Source: Amphibacillus cookii (GTDB lineage: Bacteria; Bacillota; Bacilli; Bacillales; Amphibacillaceae). From it: a stretch of 64,000 bases of DNA. The translations under genes were made by a program, and so were the position numbers. The number at the start of each line of letters is the position of its first letter. Position 1 is the first letter of the stretch. Location of the stretch: NCBI RefSeq assembly GCF_016908375.1, contig NZ_JAFBDS010000002.1, forward strand, positions 186,001 through 250,000, given 5' to 3'. Of this stretch, positions 46,278 through 56,938 are shown piece after piece. Below the pieces are notes generated by a model. That model saw only the letters and a program-made list of their open reading frames with translations, did no database searches and had not been told where the DNA came from.

Positions 46278-49200
46278 ATGAGCTTATCCAGTCATGAAAA
46301 AATGAATCTTCTACTAGATCAAATAAATATGAATGAACAGGACCAAGTCACGTATTTTGCCAATGCACAATTACTGAAATTAGAGGTGTTTAAAAAAGAG
46401 CGTTGCTGGCTCTTTCACTTTAATATTGAAAAAGTATTACCGACTCAAATCTATCGTTTGTTACGATTGAAATTACATGAAACGTTTCAGTCGATAGCTG
46501 AGGTTGACATGATTATTACTTGTGATGATCAATCGATAGCTGATGAAGAAATGTCTGGTTACTTTAGAGACTTTATTGAGACAGCACAAGACTTGTCACC
46601 TGCCTATGCTGACTTACTAAAAGCACAGCAGCCTGTTGTACAAGAACAAAAGCTAGTGATAAAAACACGAAATGAGACGGAAGCAACTGTAATTAAAAAT
46701 CGCTTGAACACAAGCTATCGTGCATACTGCCAACGTGTAGGGATACCATTTTGGAGCATCGATACAGTTGCAGACCAGACCCAAGAGAATTTGGCTAAAT
46801 TTAAAGAACAAAAAGCGTTAGAAGATAAATTACTTGTTAAGAAAGCAATGGAAGATAAAGAGAAAAGAACAGATAAAAAGGAACAACAGGCTTCAGATCA
46901 GCCTTTGATGATTGGTTACCCTATTAAAGAATCACCATTACAAATGAAAGACATTGTAGAAGAAGAAAGACGTGTTATCTTGCAAGGCTATATTTTTGAT
47001 GTAGAGGTTAGAGAGCTAAGATCAGGTCGTCATCTCCTCATTGCCAAAGCAACTGATTATACCGATTCCTTTTCATTGAAAATGTTTTCGAAGGCAGATC
47101 AAGACCAAGAGAAGTTTAAATCAGTTAAACAAGGCATGTGGGTTAAAGTAAGAGGGAGCATCCAAACGGATACTTATACAAATGAGCTAACGATGATGCT
47201 AAATGATTTAAATGAAATAAAGCCGAAAGTAAAGCAAGATTTAGCTGATGTTGACCAAAAACGTATTGAATTACATGCACATACAACCATGAGTCAAATG
47301 GACGCTGTTGTTTCTGTTTCAAAACTAGTAGAACAAGCCGCTAATTGGGGACACCAGGCCATTGCTATAACAGATCATGCAGTTGCACAAGCGTACCCTG
47401 AAGCGCATGCGGCAAGTCAAAAGCATGGGATAAAGATGATATATGGTGTAGAAATCAATTTAGTCGATGATGGGGTACCGATCGCATATAATGAAGTCGA
47501 CCTTGAGCTGGATGAAGCTACCTATGTCGTATTTGATGTTGAAACAACTGGATTATCAGCAGTGTATGACACGATTATTGAATTGGCCGCTGTTAAATTC
47601 AAAAATGGCGAAATAATTGATAAGTTTGAGCGCTTTGCTAATCCACATAAGCCGTTGTCTCAAACCATCATTGATTTAACAGGTATTACCGATGATATGC
47701 TTAAAGATGCCCCAGAAGTTGAAGACGTGTTAAGCGCTTTTCGCGAATGGATCGGTGATGATATTTTAGTTGCTCATAATGCGAGTTTTGATATGGGATT
47801 TATTAATCAGGGGTTTGAACAACATGGTCTGCCCAAAGCGCTTAATCCGGTCATTGACACGTTAGAGTTAGGCCGATTTATCTTACCACAATTAAAGAGT
47901 CATCGACTCAATATATTATGTAAGCATTACGGGATTGAACTGACACAACACCACAGAGCGATTTATGATACAGAAGCAACAGCCTATTTATTATGGAAAT
48001 TAATTAAAGCAGCAGAAGAAAAAGATATTACCAATCATAATCAATTTAATCTGCATATGGGGGAAGGTAATGCTTATCAACGTGCTCGGCCGTACCACGC
48101 AACATTATTGGCTAAAAATGAAATAGGTTTAAAAAATATATTTAGGCTTATTTCAATGGCACATGTTGATTACTTCTATCGTGTGCCGCGTGTTCCTCGA
48201 TCGAAATTAACGGCCCATCGCGAAGGGATTTTAATAGGGACAGCATGTGAAAAAGGTGAAGTCTTTGAAACGATGATGCAGAAATCAGCAGAAGAAGCGG
48301 AGAAGGTAGCCAGATTTTATGATTATGTTGAAGTTCAACCACCAGAAAATTATTATCCGTTAATAGAACGAGAATTGATTCAAAATGAAGCGCAGATATA
48401 TGATATTATCCGTAATATTGTTAATCTAGCTGATCAATTAAATAAACCATGTGTAGCCACAGGAAATGTCCATTATTTAGAGAAACAAGATAAGGTTTAT
48501 CGTAAAATTTTAATTAAGTCACAAAGTGGTAATCCACTTAGCAGACAAACATTACCAGATGTTCCTTTCAGAACGACTGATGAAATGTTGAGCTGTTTTG
48601 ATTTTCTTGGTGAAGACAAAGCAAAGGAAATTGTGGTGGACCATACAAAAGCCCTATCTAATCAAATTGAACAAATAAGCCCTGTAAAAGAAGATTTGTA
48701 TACACCAAATATTGAGGGGGCAGACAAAGAAATTAGAGAAATGAGTTATGCATTTGCGCATAATTTGTATGGGGAAAATTTACCTGAGCTTGTTGTAGAA
48801 AGAATGGAAAAAGAATTAAAAAGTATTATTGGTCATGGTTTTGCAGTTATTTATTTAATATCACAAAAACTAGTAAAGAAATCATTAGACGACGGCTATC
48901 TTGTGGGGTCACGTGGGTCAGTAGGTTCTTCATTAATTGCAACCTTTACTGAAATTACAGAGGTCAACCCGTTACCTCCACATTATGTCTGTCCAAAGTG
49001 TAAACACCATCAATTTTTTACTGATGGAAAATATGGGAGTGGTTACGACCTTCCTGATCAGAATTGTCCGGAATGCGGAACAGCATACAATAAGGAAGGA
49101 CAGGATATTCCGTTTGAAACCTTTTTAGGATTTAAAGGAGATAAAGTACCAGATATTGATCTCAATTTTTCGGGTGCATATCAACCCGTTGCGCATAATT

Positions 49201-50570
49201 ATACAAAGGTTCTATTTGGTGAAGATAAAGTTTACCGAGCTGGGACCATCGGTACAGTTGCTGAAAAGACGGCTTATGGTTACGTCAAAGGCTATGCTAG
49301 TGATCATGATCTACATATTAAGAATGCAGAAGTAGATCGATTAGTTAAAGGCTGTACAGGTGTGAAAAGAACAACAGGACAACACCCAGGCGGTATTATT
49401 GTTGTTCCTGATTATATGGACATATACGATTTTACCCCGATCCAATATCCAGCTGATGACCGTAACTCTGAGTGGTTAACGACGCACTTTGATTTTCATT
49501 CTATACATGATAATTTATTAAAGCTTGATATACTTGGACATGATGATCCGACGATGATTAGGATGCTTCAAGATTTAAGCGGTATTGATCCGATGACCAT
49601 TCCAACTGATGATGACGAAGTAATGAAGATCTTCTCATCTCCTGACGTACTGGGCGTGACAGCAGAACAAATCATGTGTGAAACAGGTACATTAGGTGTT
49701 CCGGAATTTGGAACGCGTTTTGTTCGCCAAATGTTAGAAGATACAAACCCTAAAACTTTTGCAGAACTTGTGATTATTTCAGGTTTGTCCCATGGAACGG
49801 ATGTATGGTTAGGTAATGCACAGGAATTGATTAATCAAGGCATTTGCAAGCTTCCTGATGTCATTGGTTGTCGAGATGATATTATGGTTTACCTCATGCA
49901 TAGAGGACTAGATGCGTCGTTAGCATTTAAAATTATGGAATCTGTTCGTAAAGGTAAAGGGTTAACCGACGAGTGGATCGTTGAAATGAAAAAGCATGAT
50001 GTACCAGACTGGTATATCGATTCATGTAAAAAAATAAAATACATGTTCCCTAAAGCTCATGCATCAGCTTATGTTCTAATGGCTATTAGAATTGCTTATT
50101 TCAAAGTCCATCATCCCATTCTGTTCTATGCTGCATACTTTACTGTACGTGCCAGTGATTTTGAATTAGATATAATGGTGAAAGGGTCTGAAGCGATTCG
50201 AACACGAATTGAGGAAATTTACAAAAAAGGAAACGACGCTGCCCCTAAAGAAAAAAGTTTAGTTGTTGTACTAGAACTGGCATTAGAGATGAATGAACGA
50301 GGATTTAAATTTGATAAAGTTGATTTATATAAATCAAGTGCAACAGATTTTCTTGTGGAAGGGGATCGCTTAATACCACCATTTAATGCTATTGATGGTC
50401 TTGGTACTAATGCGGCATTAAATATTGTTAAAGCGAGAGAACAGGGAGAATTTTTGTCTAAAGAAGATTTACGTGAGCGCAGTCGTATTTCAAAAACAGT
50501 GATTGAGTATTTAGAAAATCATGGATCATTAAACGGCATGGAAGAAAAAAATCAATTATCATTGTTTTAG
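46278..50570 (+). CDS. polC: DNA polymerase III alpha subunit, PolC type
   Basis: Gram-positive replicative polymerase with built-in proofreading. Order: N-terminal domain, OB fold (about 230-320), PHP domain split by the exonuclease ([10 protein letters not shown] at about 335), DEDD exonuclease starting D420 (FDVETTG), four-cysteine zinc site ([10 protein letters not shown] to CPECG, about 906-940), palm with D959 and D961 (PDIDLNFSG), and a helix-hairpin-helix C-terminus ending NQLSLF, a clamp-binding motif. 1,430 residues (B. subtilis 1,437). ATG 46278 follows TGGAGG. Confidence 0.98.
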   Translation: MSLSSHEKMNLLLDQINMNEQDQVTYFANAQLLKLEVFKKERCWLFHFNIEKVLPTQIYRLLRLKLHETFQSIAEVDMIITCDDQSIADEEMSGYFRDFIETAQDLSPAYADLLKAQQPVVQEQKLVIKTRNETEATVIKNRLNTSYRAYCQRVGIPFWSIDTVADQTQENLAKFKEQKALEDKLLVKKAMEDKEKRTDKKEQQASDQPLMIGYPIKESPLQMKDIVEEERRVILQGYIFDVEVRELRSGRHLLIAKATDYTDSFSLKMFSKADQDQEKFKSVKQGMWVKVRGSIQTDTYTNELTMMLNDLNEIKPKVKQDLADVDQKRIELHAHTTMSQMDAVVSVSKLVEQAANWGHQAIAITDHAVAQAYPEAHAASQKHGIKMIYGVEINLVDDGVPIAYNEVDLELDEATYVVFDVETTGLSAVYDTIIELAAVKFKNGEIIDKFERFANPHKPLSQTIIDLTGITDDMLKDAPEVEDVLSAFREWIGDDILVAHNASFDMGFINQGFEQHGLPKALNPVIDTLELGRFILPQLKSHRLNILCKHYGIELTQHHRAIYDTEATAYLLWKLIKAAEEKDITNHNQFNLHMGEGNAYQRARPYHATLLAKNEIGLKNIFRLISMAHVDYFYRVPRVPRSKLTAHREGILIGTACEKGEVFETMMQKSAEEAEKVARFYDYVEVQPPENYYPLIERELIQNEAQIYDIIRNIVNLADQLNKPCVATGNVHYLEKQDKVYRKILIKSQSGNPLSRQTLPDVPFRTTDEMLSCFDFLGEDKAKEIVVDHTKALSNQIEQISPVKEDLYTPNIEGADKEIREMSYAFAHNLYGENLPELVVERMEKELKSIIGHGFAVIYLISQKLVKKSLDDGYLVGSRGSVGSSLIATFTEITEVNPLPPHYVCPKCKHHQFFTDGKYGSGYDLPDQNCPECGTAYNKEGQDIPFETFLGFKGDKVPDIDLNFSGAYQPVAHNYTKVLFGEDKVYRAGTIGTVAEKTAYGYVKGYASDHDLHIKNAEVDRLVKGCTGVKRTTGQHPGGIIVVPDYMDIYDFTPIQYPADDRNSEWLTTHFDFHSIHDNLLKLDILGHDDPTMIRMLQDLSGIDPMTIPTDDDEVMKIFSSPDVLGVTAEQIMCETGTLGVPEFGTRFVRQMLEDTNPKTFAELVIISGLSHGTDVWLGNAQELINQGICKLPDVIGCRDDIMVYLMHRGLDASLAFKIMESVRKGKGLTDEWIVEMKKHDVPDWYIDSCKKIKYMFPKAHASAYVLMAIRIAYFKVHHPILFYAAYFTVRASDFELDIMVKGSEAIRTRIEEIYKKGNDAAPKEKSLVVVLELALEMNERGFKFDKVDLYKSSATDFLVEGDRLIPPFNAIDGLGTNAALNIVKAREQGEFLSKEDLRERSRISKTVIEYLENHGSLNGMEEKNQLSLF

Positions 50571-50592
50571 TAAAGAAACCCTTTTGATTTAC

Positions 50593-50621
50593 TTGCTTTA
50601 TATCCCAATATATGATATATT
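50593..50621 (+). promoter_or_regulatory. Sigma-A-type promoter P1 of the rimP-nusA-infB operon
   Basis: TTGCTT (50593-50598), a 17-base spacer and TATATT (50616-50621). A transcript from about 50627 would carry a 300-base leader. Confidence 0.6.
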
Positions 50622-50648
50622 TTATATGGATTTAAATGAGCGTGCTAA

Positions 50649-50678
50649 AAGGAGGAGTGGGGAAACCCACTCTTTCTT
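50649..50678 (+). ncRNA. GAAA-capped hairpin in the rimP leader
   Basis: AAGGAGGAGTGGG (50649-50661) pairs over 13 positions, three of them G-T, with CCCACTCTTTCTT (50666-50678), closing on a GAAA tetraloop. Wait-state, protein-binding or anti-terminator roles are all possible. The stem hides an AAGGAGG that does not serve any plausible gene. Confidence 0.55.
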
Positions 50679-50717
50679 CACACCTTAGTGCTTTTGTGTT
50701 TTTTTATGGTGATGGGT

Positions 50718-50746
50718 AATCCCTTGTCGATTTTGACAAGGGATTT
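50718..50746 (+). terminator. Strong hairpin in the rimP leader, possible attenuator
   Basis: AATCCCTTGTC (50718-50728) pairs with GACAAGGGATT (50735-50745) and can extend through TGAT/ATCA. Only three Ts follow, so it may be a weak terminator or a regulated one. Confidence 0.55.
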
Positions 50747-50860
50747 ATCATTGCACACTAAGTGGAATAAGCTTTAAGTGCTATATGAGTTTTATTAGTC
50801 TTTCGTTTAATAGGTTAGGTTAGCCGATTTAAACCAATAATGAAAATATGGTTTAATGCG

Positions 50861-50889
50861 TAGACTATAAAAAGATAAGTTTGTATACA
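50861..50889 (+). promoter_or_regulatory. Candidate promoter P2 of the rimP operon
   Basis: TAGACT (50861-50866), a 17-base spacer ending TTG, and TATACA (50884-50889), about 40 bases before rimP. Confidence 0.45.
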
Positions 50890-50930
50890 CCTAACACTTA
50901 ATATATGAATGAAATAAAGGAGGCGATAAA

Positions 50931-51407
50931 ATGAGTGGTCATGTCATACAACAAACAGAAATATTGGTTACACCTATTTTAACAGAAATGAATTTACACC
51001 TAGTTGATATTGAATTTGTTAAGGAAGGTAAAAGTTGGTTTTTGCGTGTTTTTATTGATAAATCAGGAGGCGTAGACATTGAAGAATGTGGGCGTGTATC
51101 TGAACAATTAAGTGAACGTTTAGATAAGCAAGATCCGATTAATGTACCTTATTATCTTGAAGTATCATCACCTGGAGCTGAGCGCCCATTAAAAAAGCAA
51201 GAGGATTTACGTATGCACGTAGGTGAGCATATTCATGTTAAATTATATGAACCGATTGATGGAGCAAAAGTGTATGAGGGACGTTTAGTTACCTTTGATG
51301 AAAATGAGGTAGCTACACTTGAAGTGAAAGATAAAGCGAGAACTAAACAAGTTAAGATACCGTACAATAAAATGGCTAAGGCTCGCTTAGCGGTATCATT
51401 TAATTAA
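50931..51407 (+). CDS. rimP: Ribosome maturation factor RimP
   Basis: Assists 30S subunit maturation. 158 residues with [20 protein letters not shown] and [14 protein letters not shown] typical of the family, and a C-terminal SH3-like domain. ATG 50931 follows AAGGAGG. First gene of the nusA-infB operon. Confidence 0.96.
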   Translation: MSGHVIQQTEILVTPILTEMNLHLVDIEFVKEGKSWFLRVFIDKSGGVDIEECGRVSEQLSERLDKQDPINVPYYLEVSSPGAERPLKKQEDLRMHVGEHIHVKLYEPIDGAKVYEGRLVTFDENEVATLEVKDKARTKQVKIPYNKMAKARLAVSFN

Positions 51408-51420
51408 AGGGGGATCTATT

Positions 51421-52536
51421 GTGAGTAAAGAGCTTTTTGATGCCATTCATTATTTAGGTAAAGAAAAAGGTATTGATAAAGATGTTTTAATAGAAGCGCT
51501 AGAGGCTGCACTTATTTCAGCTTATAAAAAGAATTTTAAATCTGCTACAAATGTAAGAGTCGATCTTAATGAAGAAACCGGAAGTATGAAGGTTTTCTCA
51601 CGTAAAGAAATTGTTGATGAAGTCGAAGATATCCAACAACAACTAGGAATCGATGAAGCGAAAGCAATTGATCCAACTTATCAAGTAGGAGATGTTGTTG
51701 AAGTTGAAGTAACCCCTAGAGACTTTGGGCGTATTGCTGCACAAGCAGCTAAACAAGTGGTGACACAAAGAGTTAGAGAAGCAGAACGTGGCGTTATTTA
51801 CAATGAATATATTGATCGGGAAGAAGATATTATGAATGGCATCATTCAACGTGTAGATTCTCGTTTTGTCTATATTGATTTAGGAAAGGTTGAGGCAAAA
51901 TTAGCTGAACCAGAACAAATGCCAACAGAGACTTACCGCGTCCATGACCGTATTAAAGTATTTGTCACAAAGGTGGAAAATACAAACAAGGGACCACAAA
52001 TCTTTGTTTCTCGATCACATCCAGGTTTACTTAAACGTCTTTTTGAAACAGAAGTACCAGAAATTTATGATGGTGTTGTCGAGATTCGTTCTGTTGCTAG
52101 AGAGGCTGGTGATCGATCCAAATTATCAGTCTATGCCCAAGATCCTGATATAGATCCAGTTGGTTCTTGCGTAGGTCAAAAGGGCCAACGTGTTCAAACG
52201 GTTGTAGATGAATTAAAAGGTGAAAAGATTGATATTGTTGAATATTCAGAAGATCCAGTTGATTATGTATCTAATGCTTTAAGCCCCTCAAAGGTAACGG
52301 AAGTCATCGTTGATGAAACAGATAAGGCGACAACAGTGGTTGTCCCAGACAACCAACTATCGTTAGCAATTGGTAAACGGGGTCAAAATGCACGCTTAGC
52401 TGCCAAATTAACAGGCTGGAAAATAGACATTAAAAGTGAAACCGAAGCTAAAGAATTAGGTATTCTCACAAATAATAATCGGGTGGAGCAAAACAGTGAG
52501 CCACTTTTTAATGCGGATGAAGATTTATTTGAGTAA
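51421..52536 (+). CDS. nusA: Transcription termination/antitermination factor NusA
   Basis: RNA polymerase-binding elongation factor. N-terminal domain (1-125), S1 domain (about 135-200), KH1 and KH2 with VGQKGQRVQTVVDEL and AIGKRGQNARLAAKLTGWKI. 371 residues, as in B. subtilis. GTG start at 51421 after AAAGGGGG. Confidence 0.97.
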   Translation: MSKELFDAIHYLGKEKGIDKDVLIEALEAALISAYKKNFKSATNVRVDLNEETGSMKVFSRKEIVDEVEDIQQQLGIDEAKAIDPTYQVGDVVEVEVTPRDFGRIAAQAAKQVVTQRVREAERGVIYNEYIDREEDIMNGIIQRVDSRFVYIDLGKVEAKLAEPEQMPTETYRVHDRIKVFVTKVENTNKGPQIFVSRSHPGLLKRLFETEVPEIYDGVVEIRSVAREAGDRSKLSVYAQDPDIDPVGSCVGQKGQRVQTVVDELKGEKIDIVEYSEDPVDYVSNALSPSKVTEVIVDETDKATTVVVPDNQLSLAIGKRGQNARLAAKLTGWKIDIKSETEAKELGILTNNNRVEQNSEPLFNADEDLFE

Positions 52537-52550
52537 GGAGGAGCTTGATT

Positions 52551-52832
52551 ATGCCTAAAAAAAATAAAAAAATTCCGCTGCGGAAATGTATTATTACCCA
52601 AGAAATGAAGCCTAAACAAGAATTAATTCGAGTGGTAAAGACAAAAGATGGAGATGTTTTTGTTGATCCATCTGGTAAGAAAAATGGTCGTGGCGCCTAT
52701 GTTTCTCATGATTTAAGTATTGTCGATCAAGCAGAAAGTAGTCAATCAATAGAACGTCATTTTCAAGTTAAGGCGATAAAGGAAGTTTATCAAGATTTAA
52801 GAAAAGTAATACAAGGTGAGGACCTTGAGTAA
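52551..52832 (+). CDS. rnpM: RnpM (YlxR), RNase P modulator
   Basis: Small RNA-binding protein of the YlxR family, recently shown in B. subtilis to bind RNase P RNA. The signature is intact: LRKCIITQEMKPKQELIRVV and KKNGRGAYVS. About 93 residues. ATG 52551 follows AAGGAGGAGC. It overlaps the ylxQ start region. Confidence 0.92.
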   Translation: MPKKNKKIPLRKCIITQEMKPKQELIRVVKTKDGDVFVDPSGKKNGRGAYVSHDLSIVDQAESSQSIERHFQVKAIKEVYQDLRKVIQGEDLE

Positions 52833-53130
52833 CGAGCAAAAATATTTAAACATGATCGGTTTAGCAACAAGAGCCCGTCAAATAGCTGTAGGAGAAGACC
52901 AAATTATTAAAGCGATTAAACAAAGACAGGCCAAGCTTGTTCTAATCGCCAATGATATTGGCCTTCAAACAAATAAAAAGCTTACAGATAAGTGTAAGTT
53001 TTATCGCGTACCTTATCGGACAATTGTCGATCGTGATACATTATCACATGCAATTGGTAAGGCTGGGAGAGTGGCTATTGCTATCACGGATGAAGGCTTT
53101 GCTGAAAAAATTTGCTCATTACTCGATTAA
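52825..53130 (+). CDS. rplGA: L7Ae-family RNA-binding protein YlxQ
   Basis: L7Ae/L30e-like kink-turn-binding protein, about 101 residues, with IGLATRARQIAVGED at the start. TTG 52825 follows AAGGTGAGG; the GTG at 52816 is part of that site. Overlaps rnpM by 8 bases, so translation is probably coupled. Confidence 0.9.
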   Translation: MSNEQKYLNMIGLATRARQIAVGEDQIIKAIKQRQAKLVLIANDIGLQTNKKLTDKCKFYRVPYRTIVDRDTLSHAIGKAGRVAIAITDEGFAEKICSLLD

Positions 53131-53151
53131 ATAATATTCGGGGGTGACTGT

Positions 53152-55173
53152 ATGGCTAAAGTAAGAGTATATGAATATGCCAAAAAGCACAATGTATCAA
53201 GTAAAGACGTTATTAATCAGTTAAAAGAGATGAAAGTAGATGTGACCAATCATATGTCGACGATCTCAGATGAGACTGTCATTAAGTTAGATAAGCTTTA
53301 TAGTGGAGATAACCAACAATCAAAGTCTAATCAAGAGAAAAGTTCAAACAATCAGAAAAACGAAACGAAAAAGCAAACGGTTGAAAAACAAGAGAAAGCA
53401 AAGTCTCATTCATCTAAACAAGGTGAAAAAGTGATTAAATATACGGGTACGTTAACGGTTGGAGAATTAGCTGAAAAACTAGGAAAAGATACAAGTGAAA
53501 TCATTAAGAAGTTAATGTTTTTAGGTGTTATGGCAACAAAAAATCAAGATTTAGATGATGATTCTGTTGAATTAATTTGTGGGGAATACGGTTTAGCTGT
53601 TGAAAAAGAGATACAGATTGAAAAGACAGATCTGGCTCAATATATTGAACCAGATAAAGAAGACCAACTTGTTGAACGTCCCCCAGTTGTTACGATAATG
53701 GGCCATGTTGACCATGGTAAAACAACCTTGCTGGATTCCATTCGACATACTAAGGTAACTGAGGGAGAAGCAGGCGGCATCACTCAACATATTGGAGCAT
53801 ACCAAATTAAAGCAAATGATAAAAAGATTACGTTTTTAGATACACCTGGACATGCTGCTTTTACAAGTATGCGTTCACGAGGGGCACAAGTGACAGATAT
53901 AGCAATCTTAGTTGTGGCAGCAGATGATGGCGTCATGCCTCAAACCATTGAAGCGATTAACCACGCGAAAGCAGCAGAAGTTCCGATCATTGTTGCGGTA
54001 AACAAAATGGATAAAGAAGGAGCAAATCCAGATCGTGTGATGCAAGAGCTTACAGAATATGAGTTGATTTCTGAAGAATGGGGTGGCGAAACCATATTTG
54101 TTCAAATGTCTGCGATTCAAGCCGAGGGTATTGATGATTTGCTAGAAATGATTTTACTCGTTGCAGAAGTAGAAGAACTTAAAGCCAATCCTAATAAGCG
54201 TGCTGACGGTACAGTCATTGAAGCGGAACTTGATAAAGGACGTGGCTCAGTAGCTTCTTTACTTGTTCAAAATGGTACGCTTCATGTTGGTGATCCTGTT
54301 GTTGTAGGTCATACGTTTGGACGAGTAAGAGCTATGGTTAATGATTTAGGACGCCGTGTTAAAAAGGTGGGTCCGTCTACCCCAGTTGAGATTACTGGTT
54401 TGAATGAAGTGCCACAAGCTGGTGATCGTTTTGTTGTATTTAAGGATGAAAAGACCGCTCGTCAAATTGGTGAACTTAGACAACAGAAGCAAATTGAAGA
54501 GCGTCGTGGAGATCAATCAAGAGTGAGTTTAGAAGACTTGTTTGACCAAATCAAACAAGGCGAAATAAAAGATATAAATATTATCTTAAAAGCTGATGTT
54601 CAAGGGTCTGCTGAAGCCTTGGCTGCTTCTCTTAAGAAAATTGATGTAGAAGGGGTAAAGGTTAACATCATTCATACAGGCGTAGGAGCAATTAAAGAGT
54701 CAGATATTATTTTAGCCTCTGCTTCCAATGCTATTGTGATTGGTTTTAATGTTAGACCAGACAATAATGCTAAGAAAGCAGCTGAATCAGAAAAAGTTGA
54801 TGTTCGCTTGCACCGTATTATCTATAAAGCGATTGAAGAAATTGAAGCTGCAATGAAAGGGATGCTAGATCCTGAATTTGAAGAAAAAGTGATTGGTCAG
54901 GCCGAAGTACGAGAAACGTTTAAAGTATCTAAAATCGGTACCATTGCAGGGAGTTATGTTACAGATGGGCGTATAACACGCGATTCTGGTGTGCGAGTTA
55001 TCCGTGATGGCGTTGTTATTTTCGAAGGAGAGATTGACTCACTGAAACGTTTTAAAGATGATGTTAAAGAAGTCGCTCAAAATTATGAATGCGGGATTAC
55101 TTTACAAAACTTCCATGATATCAAAGAGGGCGATGTTTTTGAGTGTTACATCATGGAGGAAATTAAGCGATAA
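53152..55173 (+). CDS. infB: Translation initiation factor IF-2
   Basis: GTPase placing initiator tRNA on the ribosome. IF2-N motifs at both ends of a short lysine/glutamine-rich linker (about 55-95), then the G domain with [16 protein letters not shown] and NKMD, followed by domains II-IV. 673 residues, shorter than B. subtilis (716) because the N-terminal linker is reduced. ATG 53152 follows GGGGGTGA. Confidence 0.97.
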   Translation: MAKVRVYEYAKKHNVSSKDVINQLKEMKVDVTNHMSTISDETVIKLDKLYSGDNQQSKSNQEKSSNNQKNETKKQTVEKQEKAKSHSSKQGEKVIKYTGTLTVGELAEKLGKDTSEIIKKLMFLGVMATKNQDLDDDSVELICGEYGLAVEKEIQIEKTDLAQYIEPDKEDQLVERPPVVTIMGHVDHGKTTLLDSIRHTKVTEGEAGGITQHIGAYQIKANDKKITFLDTPGHAAFTSMRSRGAQVTDIAILVVAADDGVMPQTIEAINHAKAAEVPIIVAVNKMDKEGANPDRVMQELTEYELISEEWGGETIFVQMSAIQAEGIDDLLEMILLVAEVEELKANPNKRADGTVIEAELDKGRGSVASLLVQNGTLHVGDPVVVGHTFGRVRAMVNDLGRRVKKVGPSTPVEITGLNEVPQAGDRFVVFKDEKTARQIGELRQQKQIEERRGDQSRVSLEDLFDQIKQGEIKDINIILKADVQGSAEALAASLKKIDVEGVKVNIIHTGVGAIKESDIILASASNAIVIGFNVRPDNNAKKAAESEKVDVRLHRIIYKAIEEIEAAMKGMLDPEFEEKVIGQAEVRETFKVSKIGTIAGSYVTDGRITRDSGVRVIRDGVVIFEGEIDSLKRFKDDVKEVAQNYECGITLQNFHDIKEGDVFECYIMEEIKR

Positions 55174-55454
55174 TGTTGCTATACGTTGACATCGAGTGTT
55201 TTATTTATCAATCTCATTCTTTAAAAGAGAAACGCTCAGTCTTAAAGCGTATCATAACGCGACTTCAAAATAGCTTTAATATAACGATTAGTGAACTTGA
55301 TTATCAAGATTTGTGGCAACGTACTAGGATAGGAGTGGCTACTATTTCCTCAAACCGGGTACGTTGTGAGCAAGTCATTGATGCCTGCTTAGCTAAACTT
55401 GACTCTTTTCCCGAAATAGAATGTGTGCGTGTAGAACGGCATTGGTTCGGGTAA
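55173..55454 (+). CDS. ylxP: DUF503 family protein YlxP
   Basis: A 93-residue protein of the YlxP/DUF503 family, with SHSLKEKRSVLKRIITRLQNSFNITISELDYQDLWQRT spanning its core. Function unknown, but linked to ribosome or RNA metabolism by constant position after infB. Its ATG overlaps the infB stop by one base (TAATG). Confidence 0.92.
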   Translation: MLLYVDIECFIYQSHSLKEKRSVLKRIITRLQNSFNITISELDYQDLWQRTRIGVATISSNRVRCEQVIDACLAKLDSFPEIECVRVERHWFG

Positions 55455-55497
55455 AGCTATACTGTATAGTAAGATATAGAAATTGAGGTGAGTGTTA

Positions 55498-55848
55498 ATG
55501 AGTGAAGTGCGTGCAAATCGTGTTGCTGAACAAATGAAGAAGGAATTAGGGGATCTCATAACAAGAAAGATTAAAGATCCAAGGGTTGGCTTTGTGACGA
55601 TTACGGATGTAGAAGTGACAGGGGATCTACAACAAGCTACTGTATTTCTAACGATATTAGGTAATCAACAGGAGCAACAAGATACCCTGGATGGTTTATC
55701 TAAGGCGAAAGGTTTCATACGCTCAGAGATTGGGCATCGTATTCGCTTGCGGAAAACACCTGAATTGTTTTTTAAAATAGATGAAACCATTGAGACGGGT
55801 AATCGAATTGAGAAACTATTACGTGATTTAAATCAATCGGATCATTAA
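55498..55848 (+). CDS. rbfA: Ribosome-binding factor A
   Basis: 30S maturation factor of the KH fold. 116 residues (B. subtilis 117) with [24 protein letters not shown] at the start. ATG 55498 follows TTGAGGTGAG; the ATG-less start at 55492 is too close to it. Confidence 0.96.
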   Translation: MSEVRANRVAEQMKKELGDLITRKIKDPRVGFVTITDVEVTGDLQQATVFLTILGNQQEQQDTLDGLSKAKGFIRSEIGHRIRLRKTPELFFKIDETIETGNRIEKLLRDLNQSDH

Positions 55849-55860
55849 CATTTTACTTCG

Positions 55861-55895
55861 CAAAACCCTTGTTCTATAATGAAACAAGGGTTTTG
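55861..55895 (+). terminator. Terminator of the rimP-rbfA operon
   Basis: A perfect 13-bp stem, CAAAACCCTTGTT (55861-55873) with AACAAGGGTTTTG (55883-55895), and a 9-base loop. The Ts are mainly within the stem. Confidence 0.85.
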
Positions 55896-56013
55896 CTTTG
55901 TTTAATATAACATATGACAGGTTTGATAAGCATTTAACAGCCATAACAGAAAAGAAGCTTTACTTATTCACATAACATAATAAATGCTATTAAGGCAAGT
56001 TGGAGGAACGGTA

Positions 56014-56919
56014 ATGAATGGTATTGTCCCATTATGGAAGCCTGCAGGGATAACATCACATGATTGTGTGATAAAGTTACGTCGATACTTTTCAACAAAG
56101 AAGGTTGGGCACACGGGGACGCTAGATCCTGAAGTTGAAGGTATATTACCTATTTGTGTAGGAGAGGCTACTAAAATTGTCCCTTATTTAACAAATACGA
56201 CAAAGACATATCAAGCTGAGGTAACGTTAGGTGTGTCTACAGATACAGAAGATCAGACTGGGATGCCGACTGAGCAGATAAAAATAGACCGGCTAATTAC
56301 TGAATCAGAAGTTAAAGAAACGCTCGTTAAGTTTCAGGGAGAGATTACTCAGCTTACCCCACTTTATTCAGCAGTAAAAGTAAAGGGCAAGAAATTGTAT
56401 GAATATGCCCGAGCGAATCAACCTGTTGAACGGCCAGTTAGACATGTGTTCATTCATGCCATAAATTATCTAGAAAAGACCCTAAACCAATCTAATGGTA
56501 AGGTGAGCTTTGGTTTTGAGGCAACGGTTTCGAAGGGGACTTACATTCGTACGTTAGCTGTTGATATCGGTAAGGCATTAGGGTTTCCTGCCCATATGTC
56601 ACACCTGGTTCGCACGGCTACTGCTAGCTTTGATCGAAGCCATGCTGTTACATTGACGGAAATTGAACAGTTAAGTAAAGTAAATCAACTCACAACTGTC
56701 CTTTTGCCTATTGAAGCAGGTTTAATGCATCTTCCTACATTTGAGGTGGACCAACAATGGGCAACGAAAGTTTTAACCGGTCAAAAGTTTAATCGTCCGA
56801 ATGGATGGCAAGAGGATCAGCCTTACGTCATGATGTTCTCAGGTAAGGTGTTAGCGATTTACTACGTTCATCCAACTAAACCAGAACTAATAAAACCATT
56901 GCGTGTGTTTAAGCAGTAA
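56014..56919 (+). CDS. truB: tRNA pseudouridine(55) synthase
   Basis: Makes the T-loop pseudouridine in tRNA. VGHTGTLDPEVEGILPICVG holds the catalytic Asp; GTYIRTLAVDIG and the C-terminal PUA-like region follow. 301 residues (B. subtilis 309). ATG 56014 follows TTGGAGG. ribF follows. Confidence 0.96.
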   Translation: MNGIVPLWKPAGITSHDCVIKLRRYFSTKKVGHTGTLDPEVEGILPICVGEATKIVPYLTNTTKTYQAEVTLGVSTDTEDQTGMPTEQIKIDRLITESEVKETLVKFQGEITQLTPLYSAVKVKGKKLYEYARANQPVERPVRHVFIHAINYLEKTLNQSNGKVSFGFEATVSKGTYIRTLAVDIGKALGFPAHMSHLVRTATASFDRSHAVTLTEIEQLSKVNQLTTVLLPIEAGLMHLPTFEVDQQWATKVLTGQKFNRPNGWQEDQPYVMMFSGKVLAIYYVHPTKPELIKPLRVFKQ

Positions 56920-56938
56920 TGAGAAAGAGGTGAAAGCG

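Larger units (their letters stand above)
50571..50930. other. Structured leader and promoter region of the rimP operon
   Basis: No gene. It holds a promoter (50593-50621), a 13-bp GAAA-capped hairpin (50649-50678), a seven-T run (50699-50705), a second strong hairpin (50718-50745) and a possible second promoter (50861-50889) just before rimP. Confidence 0.7.

Noticed and set aside
50657-50719. 20-codon frame starting GTG inside the rimP leader hairpin
   Set aside because: The AAGGAGG is only one base from the GTG and is buried in the stem; the peptide shows no leader-peptide pattern.
50706-50777. 23-codon frame starting ATG after the T7 run
   Set aside because: No ribosome site precedes it and it crosses the strong hairpin.
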